Shown: positions 36,632 through 46,995 of the stretch, in pieces
Position numbering within the stretch: the stretch's first letter is position 1
Layout: the number at the start of each line of letters is the position of its first letter
DNA from: Adiantum capillus-veneris
Taxonomy: Eukaryota > Streptophyta > Polypodiopsida > Polypodiales > Pteridaceae
Assembly (NCBI GenBank): GCA_014529385.2
Contig: CM043953.1
Coordinates: 68,384,372-68,448,371 of the forward strand
DNA length: 64,000 nt
Direction: 5' to 3'
Position numbers and translations under genes: made by a program
The notes under the pieces: model-generated
The model's input: the letters and a program-made list of their open reading frames with translations, nothing else
Told to the model about the DNA's origin: nothing
Databases searched by the model: none

Positions 36632-38612
36632 AATGTAGCCAATAATGGAGCCAATGACTCCAATCCCTGGTATCTCGGTTGCTTGACAGCTGCTGCCACC
36701 ATGATGACCTGCACTTCTCTCTCAACACATGTAACTGCTTGTTGTGCAAGTAAATCGGCATCTTCATTTTGTTTCCTAGGAATATGATATAGTTGCACTT
36801 CTCAAACTGATTAAACATCTTACGAATGGCATGAACTTTTGTCCTTAAGCTTTCATTCTTGCATGCCCAAATGCCTAAAATCTGTTTAACAATGAGAAGT
36901 GCATCTCCCTTTACCATGAGACGTTTTATCCCTTGGCCAATGCACATCTTCAAACCATGAAGTAGTGTGTCGTATTCTGCTTCATTGTTGCTAGTTGAAC
37001 CTGGTAGATTGACCTTCTCTTTCATGACCACCTCTCCACTTGGGTTGAGCAACACTAGCCCTCCCCCTGCTTTTCCTGTGGCTCGTCGAAAAGCTCCATC
37101 AAAGAACAAGGTAAAAGCATTGGGAATACTTTTTGGTGGTGGCAATGGTAGGGTCTTTACTTGAGGCACCTTAATTTCCTTCTCATGTACCCTATAAGTG
37201 AGAATCCCTGCCAATTGTGCACGCACACTATCTTCTACCTTGAAAGAGTATTGAAACTCTTGCAACTCCATAATCCACTTTGAGATCCTAGTACTAAGAT
37301 TCATTTGAGATGACACCCAAGGGAACAAATTTTCTGCAGTGAGAATTACAAAAGGTTTTGGTAGCAGGTAGGATCTAAACTTTCTCACCGCAAACATGAG
37401 AGAAAGCATCATGAGTTCTGCTTCTGTGTAGTCTCTCTCCAAAGCATTCATGACCCTACTAGCAAAGTAGATGGGTCGCATCCTTGTACTGTGGGGATCT
37501 TGTTGTAGCAACACAGCACCAATTGTTTCCCTTCCAACACTAGAGCTAACAAAGAATGTGTACTCCCAACAAGGAGGCATGAGTGTTGGTAGCTCTGACA
37601 AAATGACTTTAATGTTACAAAAATACTCTTCAAGCTCATCAGACCATGCAAATTCTACTTGTTGTGTCAACTTTTGCAAAGGATGAAGCAACTCCGAGGC
37701 TAAGTGAATGAAGCGTGACATATACTTCACCTTTTGAATGAATGAGATGACCTCCTTAAGACTCTTGGGTGATGGGAGCTCAATAAGAGCCTTTGCCTTT
37801 GAAGGATCCACCTCAATGCCTTTATAGGAAACCTTGTGACCAAGCAAGATCACTTCATCCTCACCTATGTGGCACTTGTCGGGGTTGAGTTGACCTCCCA
37901 TGTCGTAGAGCTTCTTTAAACCTTCTTCTACCCTTTGTAGATGCAATGATTTTGAGCTATAAATGCAGAAATCATCAATGAACACCCTAATTGACTTTCC
38001 AAAGAATGCTTGAAACACCATGTTCATGAAACGTTGGAATGTTGCAGGAGCATTTGTCAGACCAAATGGCATGACTCTAAAAGCATAACAACCCCAAGGA
38101 GTGATAAAGGTTGTTTTCAATTGATCCTCCAATGCGATACCTATTTGAAAGTAACCTGAGTAGCCATCACACACAGTGTACTTCTCATGACCAGCTACCT
38201 CATTTAGTATCTCATCCTGAAATGGGAGGGGAAAGTGATCTCTTTTTGTTGCCTCATTGAGTGGACGGTAATCCACACACACCCTCCACTTGCCGTTTTT
38301 CTTAGGAGTGACAACAACGGGAGAGACCCACTCTGAATTCTCCACTGGATAAATGAAACCTGCTGCTAGAAGCTTTCTTACCTCCTTGAGTAAAGCCTGC
38401 TCCTTGATGACTCCTAGCCTTCGTAGCTTCTGAGCCTTAGGTGTGGCCTCTGGCTTCAACTCAATTTTGTGTTGAACAGCATCTACTCCACGCACATCGG
38501 TGTAGTCTTTAGCAAAAAGCCTAGTCTTTAGCAAAAAGCCTTTCCTTAGCACACATTTGAACTCCTCTCTTTCATCCTTTGTAAGTGTTGTAGATAGCAT
38601 ACCTTCTAGCAT
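36577..38612 (-). pseudogene. Tat-like reverse transcriptase with tandem RNase H domains
   Basis: The open frame of 663 codons (38612-36621) starts with RT: PVENSEWVSPVVVTPKKNG, CVDYRPLNEATK, and the catalytic VFIDDFCIYS. The first RNase H follows (IGAVLLQQD, YFASRVMNALERDY, AVRKFRSYL); its leading catalytic Asp is replaced (VSSSVG), as in the inactive connection domain of such elements. The second, archaeal-type RNase H has FDGAFRRATGKAGGGLVL, NNEAEYDTLLHGL and KGDALLIVKQ. A frameshift near 36790 moves its end to frame 36798-36577 (YHIPRKQNEDADLLAQQA). The tandem RNase H is the hallmark of the Tat lineage. Confidence 0.92.
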
Positions 38613-38643
38613 TCTTCATCTTCCACTTGGTTCTCTTGAGAAC

Positions 38644-39186
38644 CTACCTCCTCCAACCTTGACAAGAGGTCTCTTGGTTGCTTGGCTTAAACCTTACCCC
38701 CATGACTTCGATGGAAGACTCCTCTTCAGTAATGCTGCCGCTACTTTCTTCTTCTGAAGTGCTATCGGTCCAACCTTCTTCCGTCTCACTTTGAGATGAT
38801 TCTTCATGGAGCTCCTCTTGGCGTTGCTCCTTCATGTCAAAGACAACCTTCTTATGATTGTCATTCCTGCAAATTAGCTTTCCACTCTCCCAATCCTGCA
38901 AAGCTCGCATTTTCATTAGCCATGGTCTCCTAGGATAAATGGGTAACCATTTCCTTGGTAGACATGACAAAGAAATCCACTGCCTTCTTAATGCCAAAGG
39001 CCTCCACAAAACATTTTTACAAATGCCTACGCACCTAGCCTTGCTATTGTTTGCCATCTTGACCTTAATTTCAGGTGTCTCATGGATGTGCATGCCTAGT
39101 TTTTGCATGAGTCCCTCTGTCATGATGCAAATTTGTGCACCCCCATCCACTAGACCTTTCCTAACCAATCTCCTTTTATGTAACAA
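38644..39186 (-). pseudogene. Tat-like aspartic protease region
   Basis: VRKGLVDGGAQICIMTEGLMQKLG carries the active-site variant DGGA typical of Tat proteases, followed by NNSKARCVG. The C-terminal part is a Ser/Glu-rich linker. The frame overlaps the end of gag by about 37 bp, and the middle (near 39020-38940) looks frameshifted. Confidence 0.75.
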
Positions 39187-40521
39187 TCTAGCACAGGTGT
39201 AATGTCCTCATTCATTTCAGCTTGTGCAATTTTTACAACAGGCACACTCTCTTTTACCTTTCTCCTAGTGCTAACTGCCCTTGTTAAATCCCTCCTAACT
39301 TGTGGACATAATGCAAGAAATTGAGGCCATGAAATATCAGGACCCTTACCTCTCATGTCTTCCAACAAGTTGTACGGAGCCATACCATGTCCAAGAGGGA
39401 AGTCTTGGAGGTTGATACGACGTCGAGTCCTCTTGGTTTCCTTGGTCTCCTTTGCCTTCTTGCCTTGTCCATGGTCACTCTGTGATGTGACTCCTTCTTT
39501 CTCTTTACCTTTTCCTCGGCCACGCTTAATGCCATTGGCTTCCATGTCAACCTCATTTGAATTTGTCACCTCTACCACATGCACATTTGGATCTGGCAAA
39601 GGTGGAACTCCTTCCACCCCTTGTGGAGGTGGTCTTGGTCCATTTGGCCTTTGTAGAAGCCTTGGTTGTTGACCAGTTCCTTCACCTGCATTCATCACTG
39701 GGTAATTCAAGTTAGGTCTCCCTGGCTCCCCACGGGGCCAAGGACAATTATACATCCCATGTCCAGACTCTCCGCAATTCCAACATTGCAAGACTCTCCT
39801 AGTTCGTGGCTCTCTCTCTTCTGACTTCTTTGCTTGTCCCTTTGGACCTACAGCTTGTGCAAGGTGAATTGACAGGCTGCTTAAAGATTCATTTAACTTC
39901 TCAATCACTTCAGCCGTTACCTCAGGAAGCTCCCTAGATGTTGATGCTTGTGACTTACCTTTGGGTCTAAGACCTTCTATTGGAACCTCTCCCCTTAAGC
40001 ACTTGAGTTTCCTATACTTCTCAGCAGCCCTAGTTTCAGCTGCATCAAAAGTAGCAGGTGCACCCGCCTCAACTTTTACCTTAAGGTCAGGAAAGAGTCC
40101 GGCTATGAACCTCTCCTTCTTTAGAAATTCTGCACCATCACCAGGGTTAGCAACATTTCGTATCCATAGAGCCCAAAGACGTAGAAACTCTTGCTTGTAC
40201 AAGTAGTAGTCATCTAAGTCTTTTTGCTTATGAGAAACAATGTCTTGCCATAAGTTTTTGAGTGTTTTGGGGATCAAAGAAGTATCTCTTAAAACGATTC
40301 AAAACTTCTGTGTAATTCCCTTTAACTTCCTCAGGCAAAGAGTCAAACCAAGTACTAGCATCTTTCCTAAGGACCACCTCAAACATTTCTACACGTTCTT
40401 GATCAGTTACTATCCTCTTGATACGGCAAGACATCTTGAAATTTGCTAAAAATAATTCTGCATCCTCTCCAGGCTCTCCAAAGAAAAGAGGATATCCAGA
40501 CATTTGGCGTTGGCTCTCCAT
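39150..40521 (-). pseudogene. Tat-like gag, one frameshift
   Basis: The N-terminal frame 40521-40228 (GYPLFFGEPGEDAELFLANF, STWFDSLPEEVKGNY, FKRYFF) is the capsid-like Retrotrans_gag region. After a frameshift near 40265 the frame 40277-39150 continues (QDIVSHKQKDLDDYYLYKQE). It contains one zinc knuckle, CWNCGESGHGMYNC (CX2CX4HX4C), then a Pro-rich and a Lys/Glu-rich tail. Gag packages the element RNA. The break separates the capsid from the nucleocapsid part. Confidence 0.85.
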
Positions 40522-40570
40522 TATTATGAAAGATTACAACACGAATTACAATAAGGGATACAATAGAGAT

Positions 40571-41029
40571 TTAGAACCACTCGCCTGCAAATGAAGAAGT
40601 AAGAAAATACCACTCTAGGTTTTCTTCTTCAGCTATCCAAGCTTCAATGAGGTCTCGATTTGTTTGATCAAAACAAAAAGGTAGACTATTGATGAGCTCT
40701 AAGAAGGGTTGAAATTCTTCAAAGCTAAGGCGATAAACAGAAATCTCTAGAACTTCATTTTTTGGATCCAAAAGAGCAACCACGTCCCAAGTGATAAATT
40801 GCACTTGCTCTACAATTCCCAACGCACAAGCGGTTTGTATAAAAACTAGATCTTCATGCTCGTTGAAGGCCGTGAGAAAGTAGCAATTGACTAGGAGCTC
40901 CTTTCCTTCGAGTTCCACACAGTCGGAGTGAAGCAACCTTCTCACAATTTCATAAAGAACATCCTCATCAAGTCCAATCAAGTTTGCAAGATTTAAAGAA
41001 TCCACTTGTGCTACAAAATTTCTGGACAA
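40571..41029 (-). CDS. Accessory ORF d of the Tat-like element (152 aa)
   Basis: Complete frame 49 bp upstream of gag. No known family is recognised. It is clearly related to ORF c: VRRLLHSDCV / VRRLPHNKRV, FIQTACALGIVEQVQF / FIQLVCALRLVNRVKF, YRLSFEEFQPFLELINSLPF / HRLTFGEFFPHLRLINSLPF. The N-terminal part (LDEDVLYEIVRRLL) resembles the first helices of an F-box. The protein is acidic with no Cys cluster, signal peptide or membrane helix. ORFs between the 5' LTR and gag are known in Ogre-type elements; a tandem set of four is not something I recognise. Expression would need splicing, reinitiation or a subgenomic transcript. Confidence 0.65.
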   Translation of the reverse strand: MSRNFVAQVDSLNLANLIGLDEDVLYEIVRRLLHSDCVELEGKELLVNCYFLTAFNEHEDLVFIQTACALGIVEQVQFITWDVVALLDPKNEVLEISVYRLSFEEFQPFLELINSLPFCFDQTNRDLIEAWIAEEENLEWYFLTSSFAGEWF

Positions 41030-41075
41030 AAACTCCTTAGGATTATGGTTAAATCATTTAAAAGCATAAAGAGAT

Positions 41076-41621
41076 TTACAATGTCTCTATGAACAAAGTG
41101 TCATAGAAAGTAGAGAAGGATGAGAATTTATACAAATTTGCAATCTTCTCTATGCTCTCTTTATTAAGACAAGCTCTGAATAGCTCCCTATCTCCTTTGT
41201 TGAAAGCAAAAGGAAGACTATTAATAAGACGCAAATGAGGGAAAAATTCACCAAATGTGAGTCTATGAAGCATGAACTCTGGCCGCAAGTTTCCTGAAGA
41301 GTCTTCCTCAATGGTGAAATGCACTCGCCAAATGCCAAATTTCACTCTATTTACCAATCTTAGGGCACACACTAGTTGGATGAATGCGCGGTCTTCCTTA
41401 GTGCCCAACAACAAGAGGAAAATGGAATCCACGCGTAGGACCTTTCGTCTTAACTTCACCACCCTCTTGTTATGAGGGAGACGCCTTACTACTTGCTCCT
41501 GCAACTCAATTGGTAATAGAGCTAGATCTCTAAGGATTGAACTTTCACTGCACACACATTCCCTGTTAGAACAAATGATCGTTTTTTGTTTCTTGTAACA
41601 ACTTGGACAAAGAAAAAACAA
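41076..41621 (-). CDS. Accessory ORF c of the Tat-like element (181 aa)
   Basis: Complete frame between ORF b and ORF d. The N-terminus has a cysteine cluster (CPSC, then CSNRECVC) that could bind zinc. Next comes LLPIELQEQVVRRLPHNKRV, an F-box-like LP-x-E-L pattern, and then the region shared with ORF d up to NSLPFAFNKGDRELF. The C-terminal 30 residues are unlike ORF d. The two look like an ancient tandem duplication in which one copy has or gained the Cys module. No family name can be given with confidence; the F-box likeness is inference from a short pattern. Confidence 0.65.
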   Translation of the reverse strand: MFFLCPSCYKKQKTIICSNRECVCSESSILRDLALLPIELQEQVVRRLPHNKRVVKLRRKVLRVDSIFLLLLGTKEDRAFIQLVCALRLVNRVKFGIWRVHFTIEEDSSGNLRPEFMLHRLTFGEFFPHLRLINSLPFAFNKGDRELFRACLNKESIEKIANLYKFSSFSTFYDTLFIETL

Positions 41622-41655
41622 ACATACACACTATTTTGCCGGGCTGCACTTCATT

Positions 41656-41874
41656 TTAAAATAAAATGAACACATGTACATCAAAAGAGGTGTGGTAGTT
41701 GATGAGAGGTAGAATGACAGGGTTTGGTGATGCAAGAATTTCTCCTACTCTTTGGGCACCAAACATGAACACCATTCGTTGTTGAAAATGGATCTTTCTA
41801 CTAGTTGCAACGTTTATTCTAATGTGTGGAGTAAAATGAAAGGGAAAAACCTCTATTCCCGGGCCATTATCCAT
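41656..41874 (-). CDS. Accessory ORF b of the Tat-like element (72 aa)
   Basis: Complete small frame, in the same reading phase as ORF a and separated from it by two stops and 21 bp. It is related to ORF a over its last 50 residues: GEILASPNPVILPLINY / SEINTSVNPFILPLIRY and SFDVHVFILF / SLDVYIFVLF. It is hydrophobic toward the C-terminus but has no clear membrane helix. Function unknown. The second Tat copy is cut before this ORF, so selection cannot be tested here. Confidence 0.5.
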   Translation of the reverse strand: MDNGPGIEVFPFHFTPHIRINVATSRKIHFQQRMVFMFGAQRVGEILASPNPVILPLINYHTSFDVHVFILF

Positions 41875-41895
41875 GGCCTATGCATGTCCTAATGC

Positions 41896-42108
41896 TTAAA
41901 ATAACACAAAAATATAGACGTCCAAGCTAATATCGTACCGAATGAGAGGCAAAATAAAAGGATTTACCGAAGTGTTTATCTCGGATAACCTAAGAGGACC
42001 TAAAATCCTACGAATTACCCGTTGAAATTGCAACTTAGTACTAACAATTATGTGTATCTTTTGCCTTGCAATGGGAATGAAAGGATCATACAAACTCTCG
42101 CGATTCAT
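41896..42108 (-). CDS. Accessory ORF a of the Tat-like element (70 aa)
   Basis: The first ORF after the primer binding site, starting MNRESLYDPFIPIARQK. An intact homologue of the same length lies at 59963-60175 in the second Tat-like copy, with 63 of 70 residues identical. The 19 nucleotide differences fall as about 12 synonymous and 7 amino-acid-changing, many fewer changes than neutral drift would give, and without indels. This supports a translated product under constraint. Basic N-terminal half (FQRVIRRILGPLRL), hydrophobic C-terminus. No family recognised. Confidence 0.7.
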   Translation of the reverse strand: MNRESLYDPFIPIARQKIHIIVSTKLQFQRVIRRILGPLRLSEINTSVNPFILPLIRYDISLDVYIFVLF

Positions 42109-42170
42109 GCAAACTACTTGACTATGCTAAAAGTTGATCCTACACAAAAACATACACAAGTTGTTTTCCT

Positions 42171-42185
42171 CCGTGGGGGCACCAA
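42171..42185 (-). other. Primer binding site of the Tat-like element
   Basis: Minus strand TTGGTGCCCCCACGG, two bases from the 5' LTR. The second Tat copy has TTGGTGCCCCCACTG at 59891-59905. The TGG start fits a tRNA 3' CCA end, but it is not the initiator-Met PBS and I cannot name the tRNA. Confidence 0.7.
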
Positions 42186-42187
42186 TT

Positions 42188-42446
42188 TGAGGCGGTCCGG
42201 GGCGGGCAACAACAAGAGCAACCTCTAGACACCCTTCAAGGCTCCCGTGCTGCTCAATGGGGCTGGGGCACAACACAACACAAACCAAAACAACAAACCC
42301 CCAGCCAAATCCCAACTACACAAGGGGCACCACTTAGTTTAAGAGCGAACTAGGACGCAAAAGAGGAGAATCGTTAGAGCAACCCACAAACAAGCAAGGA
42401 ATTTACACTAACCCTAACACCAATGGAACACTCTCACACACTAAAA

Positions 42447-42514
<68 letters not shown>

Positions 42515-44885
42515 TGCTCGGGCTGCTTTGAAGTGTATCGTTAATGATCAAGCAAACATAAATATATATATGTAAGAAAGAGAGAGAAGGGGGAAGGGGG
42601 TTCTTGTTGCACTAATGCCTTCTTACAAATCTGTCATGACCAATCAAAGTGAGATTAGTATTTGTTCAACATAGCCTGAGTAAATTACACCACAACACAT
42701 CACAAGAAAAAAGCCACCCCAATCACTGTCTTAAGGCGAGGGGAATCCTCTCCACCCTGTCGCCCTCTTACAGCATGTGGGATTTATGGCTAAATTGATA
42801 ACAATACCCGGAGACAAGCTATCAAGAACTTAAATAAAACACCAAGACAGTTACACATCATTATTGTCCATGACTTCACGTTGGAAGGGAGACAAGGTAT
42901 CCATGCTTAGTCCAAATTCACCCTCCTTGATTCAGCAAATGTTGGGCTTACTCTAGTAGGAGAAATGATAGATTTTCTACTCTCAATTTAATGATCACTC
43001 TCTCTTACAATGGCATAGAGTTCCCTTGCTAATCACCCCTAATACAACACATAAATATGCCTAATGCCAATGAGATTCCACTCAAGAGCTCCTTCTCAAG
43101 AGGTTGAGCTTGGCTTCTCAAGCTATAGCGTAATGCTCTTTCTTCTCCCCCCTTTTTGTGCTAGCTACACCCTCCTTTTGTAGCAATTTTGAAGGCTAGG
43201 GTTACTCCTCTAACCATGGTTGGGTTAGATTTTCAACAATTTATCTAATTTCTTTTGCTTGGAATTATCAAGAAGTTGGTGGGGAAACAGAGAGGAGAGA
43301 AATGGAGGTGATAGGACTTTTCATAGTGGGTTAGTGTTAGTAGAGTTAGTATTAATTTACAAATGGAATTGGATATTTATAATGGGAGTATCCATGTAGG
43401 ATACAAATAAGGAAGAAAAACTCTTAAGAGGTAAGAAAAGGTGGATTTCTTACAAGGTTGATGCTCCAAGTGTCTTGAGTAGGGCCAATTTTGACGCTTG
43501 TTGACGGTCCACTAGCTTTGACAGTACATTTTTTCTCCACTCTTGACCTTCCTTGAGAGACAAGGTAATTGAAGCTGAGTAATCAACCACCATGATGCTG
43601 TCTTTTAAGAGAAGAGGCTGAATTTTGTGGTTTTTTTGATAGATATGGGTAATTTGGAGGAGGAAAAATCAGACTAGGTGGTCAATTTTGGAATGGAATT
43701 GTGTGTGGGAGGTATGAGTTCACCATGGTTTCTCTTACTCTTCGAGGTTGAGGAGAAGGTGAGTAGGGTGCAGAGAGGAGTGGTGAGAGGTGGGGATGAT
43801 GAGTGGAGAAGTGTGTGTGAAAGAGGAAAATGATAAAGTGGAAGAGAGAGTGTGGCTGCATAGCATGGGAAAACTGGAATCCACTAATAAAATCATAGCC
43901 CACAGCTCGTAGCTCAAAAAAATATGAAAAACTTTGAGGCAAAAGTTCAGCCTACGAGCTACAACTTTTTTTTGTATCAGCTTTTCAAATTCGGAGAGCA
44001 AGTGAACTTTAAAAAATCAGCAAAACCGATCGTTTTTTTCCACTGCACAAGGTCCTTGTGGGGTCCTTCTTTGGATGATTCTTTTGAATACCTCCAAGAG
44101 TGAGCCCTCCATAGTGCATGTATGCATGCCACCTATCCTAGACCTTATTTGGTAGGTCTATAATTGAAGATATTGTTGAGATCATGATATAAGTGAATAG
44201 TACAACTAAGAAAATCAAATATTGAGGGGTCTAAAAAATATGTACATGTCAAATATAAATAATATAAGTGGAAAAAGTATAAAGGGGTCAAAAGAATCTC
44301 TCTCATTATGAGGCTACCATAAAAAGATAAATATTTTTGGTGTTCTAATTTTTTAGAAAAAAAACAAAATAGATGTAGGAAGGGAAAAATCACAATAGTG
44401 AAAAAATATACACATAAATAAAACTAGTTTTTTTGGATTTTTGTTGGGGTGGAGTTACACCAAATATAAGAGAAGCTTACATGAAAATATTTCTATATGG
44501 AATAAAGAGTATGAAAAATGGTAAGAAAAATTGTGGTAATGGTGAGGCAATGTACAGAGCATAAATAACACACACCTAGGTAGAAATATTTAAATAAATA
44601 CCAAAATAATTATGAAAAAATCTTTAATTTAGGCCCTATATACAAAGAAATATTTACATATGCATGGGCCATAATATACTTATATTTTTTATTTTTTTGG
44701 CTCAACTAGCCCAATGACTAGCTAATTGAGGGTTTTTTATTTCAGTAAGGAGATATGGAAAAAGTCCCCTCACTCACACGCACCTATATACAGTGAAAGG
44801 GTGAGGGTAACCACAGTGTTTGAGTGGTTTGATAGGGTGGGATAACTCACTATGGAAATCACAGATAGCCGAAAAACGGCTATCA
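42188..44885 (-). repeat. 5' LTR of the Tat-like element
   Basis: Collinear with 32528-35218, with very few differences in the first few hundred bases. The TATA box seen in the 3' LTR is changed here (minus strand TACAAAAG, 43175-43182), which may weaken transcription from this LTR. It carries an extra 22-bp stretch near 44106-44140 (catagtgcatgtatgcatgc) that is shared with the 57-kb LTR but missing from the 3' LTR. Confidence 0.92.
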
Positions 44886-44997
44886 CTAGGATCAAACTCA
44901 TGTGATCCCCAAGGTGTACATGGTGTGCTAAGCGGTGTACTATCTATTGAAGCGAGAGGTGGTTGCTCTCTTGGAGATGTGGACGCATCGATAGCAC
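44886..44997. repeat. Host repeat, copy 1, segment c
   Basis: Continues copy 1 after the Tat-like insertion and matches 57104-57215 (ctaggatcaaactc to gatagcac). Homology cannot be followed further because copy 2 is interrupted at 57216. Confidence 0.85.
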
Positions 44998-45627
44998 CAC
45001 TACCACAACAACCACCACCACCACTTAAACAATGTGTTGTCACACAAAGAAGAATGAGAGTGCAGCCTCGGATGTAGCTCTAGCAGTCTGTGTAACTGGG
45101 GGCGCTTATCCAAGGTGTGACACCACTAGTCGGTGTGGCTAGAACGCTGGTCCGAGGGGCCGGAATCAGCATGCGAGCAAGAGTTTGCATCATCTCTCCT
45201 TCCTCTTTGTCATTTTCATGCCTTTATTGTGGATGGGATGATTGAGATTGAGAGGTAGTGTTTCCTTGATTGCTAGGATTCCTTCACCTTGGCTTTCAAT
45301 GATGGGGTCCATGTCAGAAGACATCCAACATTTGTTCCATCTCAATTTCTTGAAATGTGGCGTCGAGTGTTGATGAGGTAGAGTCCACCAATGGAGATTC
45401 TTTTTATACCCTCCTCCTGTATTGAGTTTGTGATAAAATTGGAGCAATATCTAAGAGTGGACATATTCTCTCCCAACCATGACATTGATAACACAGATCT
45501 TGTAGTTTCTCTACGAGAAAAAGGTCGTTGTTGTGTATACGCTGATCAAATCTTTTGTTTTCGAAATATTTGATGCTTACATAGAAAAGAAGGACATGAC
45601 ATACTATCGTCTATAATTAATATAAAC
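44998..45627. other. Possible continuation of the host repeat coding remnant
   Basis: A (CAC)n-rich stretch (45000-45030) and, on the minus strand, a degenerate frame with stops (MMQTLARMLIPAPRTS near 45190) that joins in phase to the remnant in segment c. No family recognised. Confidence 0.35.
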
Positions 45628-45783
45628 ATTTCACATCAAATGAATAAGTAATAGCGTGTGTATACTGCTAGACTGTTACTAGAGTGTATAGCAATTAACA
45701 CATAAATTTCACATCAAATGAATAAGTAATAGCGAGTGCATACTGCTAGACTATTACTAGAGTGTATAGCAATTAACACATAA
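45628..45783. repeat. 78-bp tandem duplication
   Basis: Two copies, 45628-45705 and 45706-45783, starting atttcacatcaaatg, with three or so mismatches. Confidence 0.92.
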
Positions 45784-46046
45784 ATTTTAATAAATGGCTA
45801 GCTAGCCCTAAGCGGACCACTTACCAACCTTACACTTCTTTGCATGGCCAACCTTAATAAAAAAACCAAAACCCATTATCCCTAATCTACCAAACCATAA
45901 GCGTCTTCGCATGGCCTAAACTAATTGGCCAAATCAAAAGCAGATAGCAGTGTAAACTACCTCAGATTCTCTAGCCATGCCCGATCCTCGCACACAATTG
46001 GTCTAGAGATACACAGAGATCAGGACCACTAGGTTATACTTTTGTC

Positions 46047-46157
46047 TTTATTGGTCAATGCCTATATTCGTGGATGTGACGTAAGTACACACACATGTCT
46101 ATATTTATTGGTCAATGCCTATATTCGTGGATGTGACGTAAGTACACACACATGTCT
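46047..46157. repeat. 57-bp tandem duplication
   Basis: Two nearly identical copies, 46047-46103 and 46104-46157, starting tttattggtcaatgcc. Confidence 0.92.
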
Positions 46158-46299
46158 ACATAACAATGCATGTAGATCGAGGACAAACCATTATACTACA
46201 AGATTCTAACCTAAAACTCCTACCGGCCAAACTAAGTTGGTTTATTTTGTTGATTGACTAAGTTGATTTGAAGCCGTAAAAACAAATTATACTAGAAAA

Positions 46300-46990
46300 G
46301 CAAACTTCACTAACCCTAAGTAGCTAACCCTACGTGGATTAGATTGAAACAACCCAATTGCTTACCCTAAGCGGCTAAACCTAACAAATTATTGAAATGG
46401 CTAAACTAATGTGACACTAAGCTACTTTAGAGCGGCTAAATCAAAATCCGCTAACCCTGAGTGGCTAGCCCTAAGTGGACAGAAACAACCAAATTGCAAA
46501 GAGTTAAAACCTAAGTGGCTAGCCCTAAGCAGCCACCACGACCAACCCTAAGTAGCTAGCCCTAAGCGGACAGAAACAACCAAATTGCAAAGAACTAAAA
46601 CTTAAGCGGTTGGCTAGTCCTAAGCAACCAAACACAGCCAACCCCAAGCAACTAAACACTGCAAAATGAAATGAGCGAACTCAAGATTTCCTTAATCAGA
46701 CTTAGAGAATTTTTATACAGTCCACCCTAAGTACCTTTACAAGGCCAACTCCAGGCGGGCAAAGTAAACGTTGCTAACTCTAAGCAGCTAATCCAAGCGG
46801 ATTGAAACAACCCAATCGCTTATCCTAAGTGTTTAACCCTAAGAGAAATATTGAAATGTCTAAACTAACGTGAGACTAAACGGATTTAGAGCGGCCAAAT
46901 TAAAAGTCGCTAACCCTGAGCGACTAGCCTTGAGCAAACTGAAACAACCAAAGTGCGAAGAACTAAAACCTAAACGGTTATCCCTAAGCC
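46300..46990. repeat. Degenerate CTAACCCTAAG-rich repeat field
   Basis: A motif of about 12-15 bp, (g)ctaaccctaagYggc, recurs more than a dozen times, mixed with gaaacaaccaaattgc blocks. A higher-order repeat is visible: attgaaacaacccaat at 46343 returns at 46801 (offset 458 bp) with matching downstream order. The CCCTAA core recalls plant telomere repeat (CCCTAAA), but units are never in uninterrupted telomeric register. Confidence 0.7.
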
Positions 46991-46995
46991 TATAA

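Larger units (their letters stand above)
32528..44885 (-). mobile_element. Tat-like Ty3/gypsy element with extra 5' ORFs
   Basis: A 12.36-kb element on the minus strand with two closely similar LTRs of about 2.69 kb. The interior order is PBS, four small ORFs (42108-40571), gag (40521-39150), protease, reverse transcriptase with two RNase H domains, and integrase ending about 35247, then PPT. The 4-bp target duplication CTAG (32524-32527 and 44886-44889) is confirmed by the empty site ttgCTAGgatc at 57101-57111 in host copy 2. The second, archaeal-type RNase H, the DGGA protease and the lack of a chromodomain place it in the Tat (Tat/Ogre) branch. Frameshifts and a stop in gag-pol make it inactive, although the LTRs look nearly identical by eye. 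Confidence 0.9.

Noticed and set aside
43682-44001. LTR frames such as DFISGxQFSHxMQPHSL in several LTR copies
   Set aside because: The frame changes between copies through small indels; composition reflects TC-rich DNA rather than coding.
32528-44885. Assignment of the large Ty3 element to Athila or to chromoviruses
   Set aside because: The second archaeal-type RNase H and DGGA protease fit Tat; there is no chromodomain and no env-like ORF after integrase.
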